Of a stretch of DNA of 64,000 nt, positions 16,081 to 23,734 are shown in pieces; the stretch's first letter is position 1; the number at the start of each line of letters is the position of its first letter. The translations under genes were made by a program, and so were the position numbers. Location of the stretch: NCBI GenBank assembly GCA_017476005.1, contig JAFVEM010000048.1:99728-163727 (forward strand). Direction: 5' to 3'. Origin of the DNA: Selenomonadaceae bacterium (GTDB lineage Bacteria; Bacillota; Negativicutes; Selenomonadales; Selenomonadaceae). A model generated the notes under the pieces. That model did not search any database. It saw only the letters and a program-made list of their open reading frames with translations, and was not told the origin of the DNA.

Positions 16081-16404
16081 ATGCGGATGTATGGGATAGA
16101 TTTGGCCGGGCTGGCTTGGAAAGACGATTCCCAGCTGACCAAAAGCGATGCGGCGCTCCGGGGGCGGAACCTCACGGAGCGTTTGCAGGAACTGGGACTT
16201 TCCTATGTGCAGGATGTGGTTTCCGGCAAAGAGTACGCGGGGATTTTGCCCATGTTTCCTTGGGAGAACGCCAAGGTCAGCCGGGACATTACCACCATGG
16301 GCAACGCCAAGCGTTTCGTGGCGCGGCAGCTCATGAAGGTGTGCAACGACGAGCTGGACGACCTCAAGGCGCGTATCGGTTATATTGACAACATCAACGA
16401 GTAG
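16081..16404 (+). CDS. Conserved-looking hypothetical protein downstream of YjfB
   Basis: A 107-residue soluble protein (starts MRMYGIDLAGLAWKDD) that I do not recognise. It has no signal peptide or membrane segment and ends in an acidic helix (CNDELDDLKARIGYIDNINE). GAGGGG precedes the ATG and the gene follows yjfB by 14 bases, so the two are probably one operon closed by the terminator at 16429. Codon use matches neighbouring genes, which supports it being a real gene. Confidence 0.75.
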   Translation: MRMYGIDLAGLAWKDDSQLTKSDAALRGRNLTERLQELGLSYVQDVVSGKEYAGILPMFPWENAKVSRDITTMGNAKRFVARQLMKVCNDELDDLKARIGYIDNINE

Positions 16405-16428
16405 CCTAGGCGGCGCAAAAGGTAGCGT

Positions 16429-16472
16429 AGCGGCGAGGGAGACTTTTCTTCCTTTCGCCGCTCTTCTTTTTT
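16429..16472 (+). terminator. Rho-independent terminator
   Basis: A long stem, AGCGGCGA plus GGGAGA pairing with TCTTCC plus TCGCCGCT, is followed by CTTCTTTTTT. It ends the yjfB unit. Confidence 0.85.
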
Positions 16473-16482
16473 GAAAAGAAAA

Positions 16483-16511
16483 TTGCCACCGATTAAACCC
16501 TGTTGTATAAT
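16483..16511 (+). promoter_or_regulatory. Sigma-70 promoter of lysC
   Basis: TTGCCA (16483-16488) and a perfect TATAAT (16506-16511) are separated by exactly 17 bases. The start codon is 42 bases past the -10 box, so the leader is only about 35 bases and cannot hold a lysine riboswitch. Confidence 0.85.
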
Positions 16512-16552
16512 GAGGGACGGTCTATTTACTCTAATACATTAGGGGGAGAATC

Positions 16553-17785
16553 ATGGCGCTTATTGTAAAGAAATTTGGCGGTAGCTCCGTGGCTACCACC
16601 GAAAAAATTATGGGCGTAGCCAAAAGGGTCTTGGCCGAAAAGGAGCCGGGGGATCGTATCGTCATGGTGGTATCCGCCATGGGAGACACTACCGATGACC
16701 TCATAAAATTGGCCGAGGGCGTAACTAAAGATCCCTATCAATACACTCGGGAAATGGATATGCTCCTTACCACGGGGGAGCAGGTTTCCATTGCGCTGCT
16801 GGCCATGGCCTTTAAATCTTTGGGGCAACCGGCCATTTCTCTGACGGGAGCTTTGGCCGGGATGCGCACCGATTCGGTACACACCAAAGGCCGCATCGCC
16901 GGTATCGAACCGGAAAGGGTTTTACAGGAGCTAAAAAACGGCAATATCGTAGTGGTGGCCGGGTTCCAAGGCGCCGATAAACTGGGGGATCCTGTTACTT
17001 TGGGGCGTGGCGGCTCGGATACTTCGGCGGTGGCGCTGGCCGGTGCCTTAAAAGCCGATACCTGCGAAATATACACCGATGTGGACGGTATTTATTCCGC
17101 CGATCCTCGTCTTGTCCCCGGCGCGCGCAAGATGAAAGAAATCACTTACACGGAAATGCTGGAAATGGCGCGTCTCGGCGCCGGCGTGATGCAGCCGCGC
17201 TCGGTGGAGGTGGGGCAAGCCTACGGTATTCCCATTCATGTGCGCTCCACTTTCACCACTAAACCGGGGACTATCATTAGGGAGGATTATACGATGGAAG
17301 AAAAAGATTTTGAGATTCGCGGCGTGGCTCACGATGCCAAAGTGGCCAAGATTGCCGTTTTAGGCATTCCCAATACTCCGGGCATTGCCCACGAGATTTT
17401 TTCCGCCTTAGCCAAGGCGAACATAGACGTGGATATGATCGTCCAGAGCATTCGGAACATCGAGAAGAACGTGACGGATATGGTATTCACCGTAGCCTCC
17501 GGGGATTTGTCCCAAGCCAAAAGGGTAGTGGATGAGGTGGCGGCGAAATTAAACGCCGTAGCTGTACTTATCGAAGAAGACGTGGCCAAAGTTTCCATCG
17601 TGGGCGCCGGTATGCTGGGCAGTCCCGGTATTGCCGCCCGTATGTTTGGAGCGCTGGCCAAGGCCAATATCAATATCGACATCATCAGCACCTCGGAGAT
17701 TAGCATTTCCTGTCTCATCAAGGGCGCCCAACTGAACGAAGCGGTAAATTCCATCCACAACGAATTTTTCCCCCAGCAGGCTTAA
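16553..17785 (+). CDS. lysC: Aspartate kinase
   Basis: A 410-residue aspartokinase, the first step from aspartate to lysine, threonine and methionine. The kinase domain begins with VKKFGGSSVA and includes TTGEQVS, GFQG and GRGGSDTSA; two ACT domains fill residues ~265-410 (KIAVLGIPNTPGIAHEIF and KVSIVGAGMLGSPGIAARMF), the site of amino-acid feedback inhibition. Length is that of a single-function Bacillus-type enzyme with no homoserine dehydrogenase fused. AGGGGGAG precedes the ATG. It is a single-gene unit between the promoter at 16483 and the terminator at 17802. Without a riboswitch, control is presumably allosteric. Confidence 0.96.
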   Translation: MALIVKKFGGSSVATTEKIMGVAKRVLAEKEPGDRIVMVVSAMGDTTDDLIKLAEGVTKDPYQYTREMDMLLTTGEQVSIALLAMAFKSLGQPAISLTGALAGMRTDSVHTKGRIAGIEPERVLQELKNGNIVVVAGFQGADKLGDPVTLGRGGSDTSAVALAGALKADTCEIYTDVDGIYSADPRLVPGARKMKEITYTEMLEMARLGAGVMQPRSVEVGQAYGIPIHVRSTFTTKPGTIIREDYTMEEKDFEIRGVAHDAKVAKIAVLGIPNTPGIAHEIFSALAKANIDVDMIVQSIRNIEKNVTDMVFTVASGDLSQAKRVVDEVAAKLNAVAVLIEEDVAKVSIVGAGMLGSPGIAARMFGALAKANINIDIISTSEISISCLIKGAQLNEAVNSIHNEFFPQQA

Positions 17786-17801
17786 GCGCCGGCGCACCAA
17801 T

Positions 17802-17837
17802 AAAAAGGCCATCCCGGCATGAAGGGATGGCCTTTTG
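17802..17837. terminator. Bidirectional terminator between lysC and folB
   Basis: AAAAAGGCCATCCC pairs with GGGATGGCCTTTT, giving an A-tract on one side and a T-tract on the other. It lies between the convergent lysC and folB genes. Confidence 0.88.
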
Positions 17838-17876
17838 AATAACAGCTGATCTTTTCCTCATAAAGGGGAGATAAAA

Positions 17877-18239
17877 TCACTGGCGACGACGGGTGGTTTC
17901 CGCTTCCACATAGTCGATGGGGCCGGAGATGGGTACAGAGGGCTTGCGGATTTTGGTGGTGACGGCGCTGAAATGGGGGTACTTGGCAAGGAGCTTGTCG
18001 CCGATGTGCGCCGACAGAGCCTCCAAGAGGGTGAAGCGCTTGTTCTCCGTGGCGTACTTCACGATGTCATAGACCGCCGCCGTATCCACGCCGTCCTTGA
18101 GGTCGTCGCTTTCGATAGCGGCATCGTCCGGCAACTCAATTTCGAGGTCAAAGAAGAACTTCTGCCCCTGCTCGCGCTCGTATTCGTAAACGCCATGGAA
18201 ACCGTAGAACATCATGTTGTGGATTCTTACCTTTGCCAT
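17877..18239 (-). CDS. folB: Dihydroneopterin aldolase
   Basis: A 120-residue FolB, which cleaves dihydroneopterin in tetrahydrofolate synthesis. Family features are the N-terminal VRIHNMMFYGFHGVYEYERE (with the GxHGVxxxE active-site element), the central DTAAVYDIV and TLLEALSAHI, and the C-terminal IRKPSVPI. Length is normal. ATG 18239 is preceded by AAGGAG eight bases upstream; a GTG at 18248 overlaps that site and is unlikely. No other folate gene is in the window, so this is an isolated copy. Confidence 0.95.
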   Translation of the reverse strand: MAKVRIHNMMFYGFHGVYEYEREQGQKFFFDLEIELPDDAAIESDDLKDGVDTAAVYDIVKYATENKRFTLLEALSAHIGDKLLAKYPHFSAVTTKIRKPSVPISGPIDYVEAETTRRRQ

Positions 18240-18477
18240 GTAAGTCACTCCTTAATATATATAAATACAAAAAACGGTTGGTTGACAACTTTTCACTTGC
18301 TCTCTTCGACATCAAAAAATTTTTTCCTGCAAAGAATTTGCCGTCTCCGAAAAAAAATTTTTATTTTATCCCAAAAGTTAGCAGGAATATGGGGGAGGGC
18401 GTCGAAATAGGTGATTTGTAAAAGGGATTGCCTTAGGGCGGTCTAAACATAAATGCCAAGAAATGGAGAGGTAGAAA

Positions 18478-18744
18478 ATGACTGAAGAGACGCTTACGAT
18501 TGAAAACAAGACCGGTATTCACGCTCGCCCGGCTTCCATCTTCGTACAGACGGCTTCCAAGTTCAAGTCTAAGGTGCAGATCAAGGCCAAGGGTAAGACC
18601 GTTGACGCCAAGAGCATCCTCATGATCATGAGCATGGGACTCGTGAAGGGTACCGAGATCACCATTTGCGCCGACGGCCCCGACGAGGCCGATGCCGTGG
18701 CGGCTCTCAAGGAACTGGTGGAGTCCAAGTTCGGCGAGGAGTAA
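18478..18744 (+). CDS. ptsH: Phosphocarrier protein HPr
   Basis: An 88-residue HPr of the sugar phosphotransferase system. His15 (TGIHARPAS) is the EI-dependent phosphorylation site, and Ser46 (DAKSILMIMSMGL) is the regulatory HPr kinase site used by Firmicutes for carbon catabolite control. GGAGAGG precedes the ATG. A strong hairpin follows the stop and then ptsI, so ptsH can be transcribed alone or with ptsI. The 238-base upstream gap is A+T-rich with no convincing promoter; the best candidate is TTGCCT at about 18429. Confidence 0.97.
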   Translation: MTEETLTIENKTGIHARPASIFVQTASKFKSKVQIKAKGKTVDAKSILMIMSMGLVKGTEITICADGPDEADAVAALKELVESKFGEE

Positions 18745-18755
18745 GGAACCTTACG

Positions 18756-18797
18756 CAAGAGCCGGCAGGGACTGTGGATAGTCCCTGCCGGCTCTTG
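18756..18797 (+). terminator. Strong hairpin after ptsH
   Basis: An 18-base-pair perfect stem (CAAGAGCCGGCAGGGACT and its complement) around GTGGAT. Only TTGTG follows, so it is more likely an attenuating or mRNA-protecting hairpin than a full terminator. The CAGGGACT part resembles a module of the dispersed repeats. Confidence 0.7.
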
Positions 18798-18820
18798 TGC
18801 CAAAGGCTTGGTTGAATTTC

Positions 18821-18886
18821 GCGAATATATACTAGATAATGTTAGATCTTTCCGCAGGAAAGTCTTACGTTATCTGTATATACCGC
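18821..18886 (+). other. Long imperfect hairpin in the ptsI leader
   Basis: Arms 18821-18853 and 18857-18886 pair over almost their whole length (GCG, TATATAC, AGATAA, GT, AGA, CTTTCC blocks with single mismatches or bulges) around a three-base GCA loop. A second small hairpin, CGGAC/GTCCG, follows at 18886-18900. The structure ends about 50 bases before the ptsI ribosome binding site and could be a regulatory leader or a small mobile palindrome. Confidence 0.55.
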
Positions 18887-18950
18887 GGACGAATAGTCCG
18901 AAAAAGGAATAGTTTTTCTTTCGCGAGTATAACAACTTGGGGGAATGGAC

Positions 18951-20660
18951 ATGGCAGAGAAAATAACGGGTAAAGGCGTTATCCACGGCATAGCTACCGG
19001 TAAAATCATGCTGGCCGGGCAGAATCTGGACGGCTATCTCGTAAACTACAAGCCGCTGGATGCCACCACGGAAAAGGAAAAGGCGCAGAAAGCCATTGAG
19101 ACCGTGGCCGAAAACTTGCAAAAAAATATCGAGACCTTCCAGGGCAAGGAGGAAATGGCGGCGCAGGCGGCCATTATGGAAGCCCACCGCATGATGGTGC
19201 AGGATCCGGCCTTGGGCGAAGCCATTGTCAGCATGGTGGAAGAGGTAGGTAGCGCTCCCCACGCCGTGCTTAAAGCCGCCGAAGCTCAAGCCAAGGTCTT
19301 CGAGCAGATGGAGGACGAGTATTTTGCCGCTCGCGCCGTGGATCTGCGGGACGTGGGCAAGCGCATCGCCAAGTGCATCTTGGGCGTGAAAGAGCCGGAA
19401 ATCGGCGAGGGCAAAGTCATTCTCTGCGGTCATGAAATCGAGCCTTCCGTTATCGCCGGACTGCCCACCGATAAAATCGCCGGCGTTATCTTGGGTGCCG
19501 GCAGTACCACCGCCCATGCGGTTATTATCGCCAAAGCTCGGGCGCTTCCTACCATCGTGGGCGTAGGCGATGCCATTTCCCAAATCGCCGACGGGGATGA
19601 TGTCATTATCGACGGCGAGCAGGGCGACATCCTCATCAGACCCACGGAAACGGATCGCGCCAGCTACAACGAAAAAATTAAACAGCAAGAAGAACTGAAG
19701 GCTCACTACGCCACCCTGAAGGATCTCCCCACCGTTACCACCGACGGTATCCGGGTAGAACTTATGGCCAACATCGGCTCCCACATGGATGTAGATAACG
19801 CCAAAAGCTACGGTTGCGAGGGCGTTGGCCTCTTCCGCTCCGAGTTTGTTTTCATGGGTCGGGAGGATATTCCCAACGAAGAGGAGCAATTCAAAGCCTA
19901 CAAAGAAGCGGTGGAGAAGTGCGAGGGCAATCTCTGCGTCATTCGCACCATGGACATCGGCGGCGACAAACCCCTGCCCTATCTTAACATTCCCCCGGAG
20001 GAAAATCCCTTCTTGGGCTATCGCGCCGTGCGTATCAGCCTGAAGCGTAAAGACCTGTTCCTGCCACAGCTCAAGGCCATCCTTCGCGCCGGCGTCTATG
20101 GCAAGGCCGCTATCATGGTTCCCATGGTCATCAACGTGGCGGAATTTAAAAAGGTCAAAGAGTACATCGAAGAGGCCAAGATGGAACTGGCGCACGAGGG
20201 CAAGAAATACTCCGACAACGTGCAAGTGGGCATCATGGTAGAAACCCCGGCGGCGGCGGTTATGACCCCGGTACTCGCGAAGTACGTTGATTTCTTCAGC
20301 ATCGGCACCAATGATCTGGTGCAATATACCTTGGCCGTTGACCGCGGCAATTCCAGTATAGCTTACCTCTACAACCATTTCAATCCGGCGGTTCTCACGC
20401 TTATTCAGCGCACCATTACCTCGGCTCGCGAGAACGGCATTTGGGCCGGCATGTGCGGCGAAATGGCCAGCGACCCCTACGCCGCCGTGTTGCTTCTCGG
20501 CATGGGCATCTCCGAACTGTCCATGAGCGCGCCTTCCATTCCTCGCGTCAAAGAGAAAATCCGCTCCATCAGCTCCATTAAAGCCAAAGAGATCTTGGCC
20601 GACGTCATGAAGATGGAAGACGGCGACGAGGTTAAGGCTTACCTCCATAAGGTTTTGTGA
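18951..20660 (+). CDS. ptsI: Phosphoenolpyruvate-protein phosphotransferase (Enzyme I)
   Basis: A 569-residue Enzyme I, which passes phosphate from PEP to HPr. The phospho-histidine is H189 in GAGSTTAHAVIIA; the PEP-binding C-terminal domain has FRSEF, IRTMDIGGDKPLPY, MVPMV, GIMVETPAA, FSIGTNDLVQY and the C-terminal cysteine motif GMCGEMA. Start at 18951 is preferred because GGGGGA lies six bases upstream; the ATG at 18945 touches that site. It follows ptsH in the usual order. The gene ends just before a clear terminator at 20680. Confidence 0.97.
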   Translation: MAEKITGKGVIHGIATGKIMLAGQNLDGYLVNYKPLDATTEKEKAQKAIETVAENLQKNIETFQGKEEMAAQAAIMEAHRMMVQDPALGEAIVSMVEEVGSAPHAVLKAAEAQAKVFEQMEDEYFAARAVDLRDVGKRIAKCILGVKEPEIGEGKVILCGHEIEPSVIAGLPTDKIAGVILGAGSTTAHAVIIAKARALPTIVGVGDAISQIADGDDVIIDGEQGDILIRPTETDRASYNEKIKQQEELKAHYATLKDLPTVTTDGIRVELMANIGSHMDVDNAKSYGCEGVGLFRSEFVFMGREDIPNEEEQFKAYKEAVEKCEGNLCVIRTMDIGGDKPLPYLNIPPEENPFLGYRAVRISLKRKDLFLPQLKAILRAGVYGKAAIMVPMVINVAEFKKVKEYIEEAKMELAHEGKKYSDNVQVGIMVETPAAAVMTPVLAKYVDFFSIGTNDLVQYTLAVDRGNSSIAYLYNHFNPAVLTLIQRTITSARENGIWAGMCGEMASDPYAAVLLLGMGISELSMSAPSIPRVKEKIRSISSIKAKEILADVMKMEDGDEVKAYLHKVL

Positions 20661-20679
20661 TTTTTGCTTTTGTTTTTGA

Positions 20680-20708
20680 CCGTGGGGCTGCCGCCCCACG
20701 GTTTTTTA
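20680..20708 (+). terminator. Rho-independent terminator after ptsI
   Basis: CCGTGGGGC and GCCCCACGG pair around TGCC and are followed by TTTTTT. It isolates the pts genes from the restriction-modification locus. Confidence 0.88.
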
Positions 20709-20723
20709 AGGAGAGGCACTCCA

Positions 20724-22661
20724 TTGGAAAAACTCATCGACGTTACCTGCTACCCGGTCGTCCTTGTCTTGAACCGCTTGTTGCAAGACAAATCCAACCG
20801 ACAAAATATTATCTGGGCGACAGACACCTACGCCCCTTGCAACACTCGTTTTCGGGACAAGTCGCCACTGGAAGCTCGCGCTCTCCTGCGGCATCCCGAC
20901 ATTATCCGCCCACGCATCCAAAAATCCCAAGAAACACAGGCCGAGCGCACGCGCAAAAAAGCCGAGGTCTTTACCCCAGCTTGGCTGTGCAATCGTATGA
21001 ACAACGCTTTGGACACCGACTGGTTCGGTCGCCCCAATGTGTTCAACACCGAAAATGCAGATGCCACCTGGATGCCTACGTCGGAAAAAATTTCCTTTCC
21101 CCCCGGCAAAACTTGGCAAGACTACATAATTTCTCCCCGGCTGGAAATTACCTGCGGCGAAGCGCCTTTCTTGGTTTCTCGCTATGATGTTGCCACAGGC
21201 GAGCTTATCGCGCCGCCGAAACGCCGTATAGGTCTTCTGGATCGAAAACTGCGTATCGTCAACGAAAACGCTACCGATAGCGAGTGGTTGCCTTGGGCTA
21301 TACGCGCCTTCGAGTCCACCTATGGCTACGAGTATCAAGGCGATAATGTTTTGCTCGCCCGGATTAATCTCCTTATGACTTTCTGCGATTATTATGAGGA
21401 GCGCTTTTGGGAGCCACCGGCTGGGCAGCTCTTAAAGAAAATAGCCGACATAGTTGCCTGGAACATTTGGCAGATGGACGGACTGCAAGACACGCCCCCT
21501 CTCGGCCAGCCTTATGCGCGGCAGTCCTCGCTTTTTGCCGAGGATCCGGGGGCTGCGCCTTGTCAAATATTTAATTGGCGAAAAAATGCTGCGTTGCTGT
21601 TTATGGAGATAAAGGGGGGGCGAATCATGGGAGAAAAGCTGTTTGATTATGTGATTGGGAATCCGCCGTATCAGGAAGATAAAGAGGATAACGGGCGCAA
21701 ACCGCCCGTTTATCATACTTTTTTGGATGCGTCTTACAAAATAGCTAATGTAGCGGAATTTATAACCCCAGCCAGATTTCTGTTTGATGCGGGTCACACC
21801 CCTAAAGCCTGGAACAGAAAAATGCTTGCTGACGAACACTTCACCGTGCTTTATTATGAATCAGATGGTAGCAAAATTTTTCCCAACGCTGAAATCAAGG
21901 GTGGAATTGCTATCACGTTGCGAGACGATAACAAAAACTATGGCAAAATTGGTACGTTTACACCGTATCCGGCATTAAATGCAATAGCTAAAAAAGTATC
22001 AACGATAGAGAAAGACCAGCCTCATCTTGATAGCATAATTTCCTCACAGGGAATTTATCGCTTTTCGGATAAAGCCTTTGTAAAATTTCCCGATATTCGT
22101 GATCAAAAGGGAGCAGGGACTGGCAACAAGATTGTGTCAACTGACTTGGAAAAATTTCCGGAGATTTTTCTCAAACAAGAACCAACACAGGGAGAATATA
22201 TTAAAATTTGGGGACGAACAGTCCAGGGAAGAGTTTATAAATTTGTGCAACGCGACAACATACAAGAAAACGAATACATAGACACATATAACGTCATTTT
22301 GCCGGAATCTAATGGTAACGGCGCATTTGAAACTTTAAGTACACCCTTGGTGGCAGAGCCTTTAACCGGATCTGCTGATACTTTTATCAGTATGGGAACA
22401 TTTGACAATAAGGATGATGCTGAACACTGCCTTGCCTACATAAAAACTAAATTTGCCCGCGCTATGCTTGGCATTAAAAAGGTTACACAGCATAACCCAA
22501 AAGCAACGTGGGAGTTTGTCCCTCTCCAAGACTTCACTGCCGCCTCTGACATCGACTGGTCAAAATCAATCCACGACATAGACCTGCAACTTTATCGCAA
22601 ATATGGACTTGATGAGAAGGAAATCGAGTTTATCGAGAAGCATGTAAAGGAGATGGGGTAA
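20724..22661 (+). CDS. Eco57I-like adenine-specific DNA methyltransferase
   Basis: A 645-residue class I N6-adenine methyltransferase. Motif X-like VFTPAWLCNRMNN lies near residue 92, a motif I-like LEITCGEAPFL near 140, and the catalytic NPPY in FDYVIGNPPYQ near residue 312. The C-terminal half, expected to hold target recognition, is clearly richer in A+T than the first half from about 21620 onward. TTG 20724 is the probable start because AAGGAGAGG sits eight bases upstream; an upstream ATG would overlap the ptsI terminator. The last codons spell HVKEMG before TAA, a sequence found again just before the helicase gene. It probably modifies the host DNA that the helicase/nuclease at 23735 would otherwise attack. 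Confidence 0.85.
   Translation: MEKLIDVTCYPVVLVLNRLLQDKSNRQNIIWATDTYAPCNTRFRDKSPLEARALLRHPDIIRPRIQKSQETQAERTRKKAEVFTPAWLCNRMNNALDTDWFGRPNVFNTENADATWMPTSEKISFPPGKTWQDYIISPRLEITCGEAPFLVSRYDVATGELIAPPKRRIGLLDRKLRIVNENATDSEWLPWAIRAFESTYGYEYQGDNVLLARINLLMTFCDYYEERFWEPPAGQLLKKIADIVAWNIWQMDGLQDTPPLGQPYARQSSLFAEDPGAAPCQIFNWRKNAALLFMEIKGGRIMGEKLFDYVIGNPPYQEDKEDNGRKPPVYHTFLDASYKIANVAEFITPARFLFDAGHTPKAWNRKMLADEHFTVLYYESDGSKIFPNAEIKGGIAITLRDDNKNYGKIGTFTPYPALNAIAKKVSTIEKDQPHLDSIISSQGIYRFSDKAFVKFPDIRDQKGAGTGNKIVSTDLEKFPEIFLKQEPTQGEYIKIWGRTVQGRVYKFVQRDNIQENEYIDTYNVILPESNGNGAFETLSTPLVAEPLTGSADTFISMGTFDNKDDAEHCLAYIKTKFARAMLGIKKVTQHNPKATWEFVPLQDFTAASDIDWSKSIHDIDLQLYRKYGLDEKEIEFIEKHVKEMG
22641..22656 (+). repeat. 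16-base direct repeat, left copy (end of methylase gene)
   Basis: CATGTAAAGGAGATGG occurs here inside the last methylase codons and again, identical, at 23715-23730 just before the helicase. The pair brackets the MNT, HEPN and small-protein genes and looks like a duplication made when that module was inserted. Confidence 0.7.
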
Positions 22662-22675
22662 AGGAGGTGCCTCTC

Positions 22676-23026
22676 ATGACCCTACAAACTAAAACCCAAA
22701 ACCTATTAGAGCAATATGTCAAACTCTTGCAGCCCATCTACGGCTCCCATCTAAAAAACGTCATTCTCTTTGGCTCCTATGCTCGTGGTGACTACAACGA
22801 TGATTCCGATATTGACGTGATGATTCTGCTTGATCTTGATGACGATAGCATGAAGTTATACCGAAAAGAGCTATGCGCTAATACGAATGATTTCAATATG
22901 GATAATGACGTTTTTGTGCAGATCATCACCGTAAATATAAATACATTTACCAAATGGAAGATGGTGCATCCTCTGTACGTTAATGTCGTTCGTGAGGGGG
23001 TGAGTATTTATGATGCAGCGGCCTAA
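22676..23026 (+). CDS. MNT-type minimal nucleotidyltransferase (antitoxin)
   Basis: A 116-residue protein with the nucleotidyltransferase signature GSYARGDYNDDSDIDV at about residues 38-53 (GSxxRG and DxD). Minimal nucleotidyltransferases paired with HEPN proteins form toxin-antitoxin systems in which the MNT partner neutralises, in some cases by AMPylation, the HEPN RNase. The HEPN gene overlaps its 3' end by 17 bases, as expected. AAGGAGG precedes ATG 22676; an ATG at 22667 lies too close to that site. It sits inside a restriction-modification operon, between methylase and helicase. Confidence 0.9.
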   Translation: MTLQTKTQNLLEQYVKLLQPIYGSHLKNVILFGSYARGDYNDDSDIDVMILLDLDDDSMKLYRKELCANTNDFNMDNDVFVQIITVNINTFTKWKMVHPLYVNVVREGVSIYDAAA

Positions 23027-23450
23027 TGATGATGTTGGTGATTTTGAGGACTTAGTTATAGAACGATTTCGTATGGCCGAACAATTCATACACGATGCTA
23101 AACTTTCCCAAATGAACGGCTCATATAATACGGCGGCTGACCGGGCGTATTATTCTATATTCAAATCACTATCAGCTTTGCATACTATTGACGGGTATAG
23201 CTTTCGTAGTCACAAAAGTCTTCTGGGTAGCTTTAACAAAAATTACATCCATACTGGCCTGTTTCCTAAAGAGTATGGTGGCCGGGTTTACGATGTGCAA
23301 AATCTACGTCACATTAGCGATTATGGTGATTTTCAGTTTCCTACCAATGCAGAAGTTGAAGATGCTATTATGTGTGCGACGGAAGTGATGTATATAGCAA
23401 AAAAATATTGCCAGTCAAAGATGACAAAGATTATCGATAACGAAATATAA
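23010..23450 (+). CDS. HEPN-domain protein, UPF0332-like (toxin)
   Basis: A 146-residue all-helical HEPN protein. The family helix AADRAYYSIFKSLSALH is at about residues 42-58 and the RxxxDYG element (LRHISDYGDF) near residue 107-116; in active HEPN RNases the conserved Arg and polar residues in this region are catalytic. It overlaps the upstream MNT gene by 17 bases, consistent with a HEPN-MNT toxin-antitoxin pair. GAGGGGGTGAG precedes the ATG pair at 23010/23013. Whether the toxin is a guard of the surrounding restriction system or an independent cassette is not decidable from sequence. Confidence 0.88.
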   Translation: MMQRPNDDVGDFEDLVIERFRMAEQFIHDAKLSQMNGSYNTAADRAYYSIFKSLSALHTIDGYSFRSHKSLLGSFNKNYIHTGLFPKEYGGRVYDVQNLRHISDYGDFQFPTNAEVEDAIMCATEVMYIAKKYCQSKMTKIIDNEI

Positions 23451-23501
23451 GGTAAGGTATGCAGATCACGTCGTGAAAGCTATGTAAAGGAGGAGTCGGA
23501 A

Positions 23502-23708
23502 ATGTGTGATGCATTGCGAGATTTGATGAAAGACGAGATACAGGAAGCTGTAAACGAAGCTGTAAATGAAGCCGTAGATGAAGCTCATAAAGCTTGGGTC
23601 AGTGCTACCGCTCGTAATATGATAGGACGCGGTTACGATGATGAGGAGATAGCAGCCATTACGGCGTTGCCGTTAGATGCCATAGCATTAGAGCGTAGCA
23701 ACCTGTAG
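23502..23708 (+). CDS. Small acidic protein resembling an Rpn-type C-terminal tail
   Basis: A 68-residue protein with a repeat-rich N-terminal helix (EAVNEAVNEAVDEAHKAW) and a C-terminal segment (ARNMIGRGYDDEEIAAITAL) that looks like the end of Rpn-family (PD-(D/E)XK 'transposase'-like) proteins, but without the nuclease domain. AAAGGAGGAG precedes the ATG. It could be a leftover of such a gene or one of the stand-alone small proteins known to arise from the ends of rpn genes. The preceding bases (CTATGTAAAGGAG) echo the 16-base direct repeat that brackets the module. Confidence 0.65.
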   Translation: MCDALRDLMKDEIQEAVNEAVNEAVDEAHKAWVSATARNMIGRGYDDEEIAAITALPLDAIALERSNL

Positions 23709-23714
23709 AAAACT

Positions 23715-23730
23715 CATGTAAAGGAGATGG
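23715..23730 (+). repeat. 16-base direct repeat, right copy (before helicase gene)
   Basis: Identical to 22641-22656. Read in frame it spells HVKEM followed by GCT TGA, that is, a copy of the methylase C-terminus whose TGA overlaps the helicase ATG. This suggests methylase and helicase were once directly coupled. Confidence 0.7.
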
Positions 23731-23734
23731 CTTG

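Noticed and set aside
16405..16552. Lysine riboswitch upstream of lysC
   Set aside because: The promoter leaves only about 35 bases of leader, too short for the aptamer.
18870..20699. A 609-codon open frame antisense to ptsI
   Set aside because: It mirrors ptsI codon by codon, is rich in His, Gly and Phe, has no ribosome binding site and no known domain; ptsI is certain.
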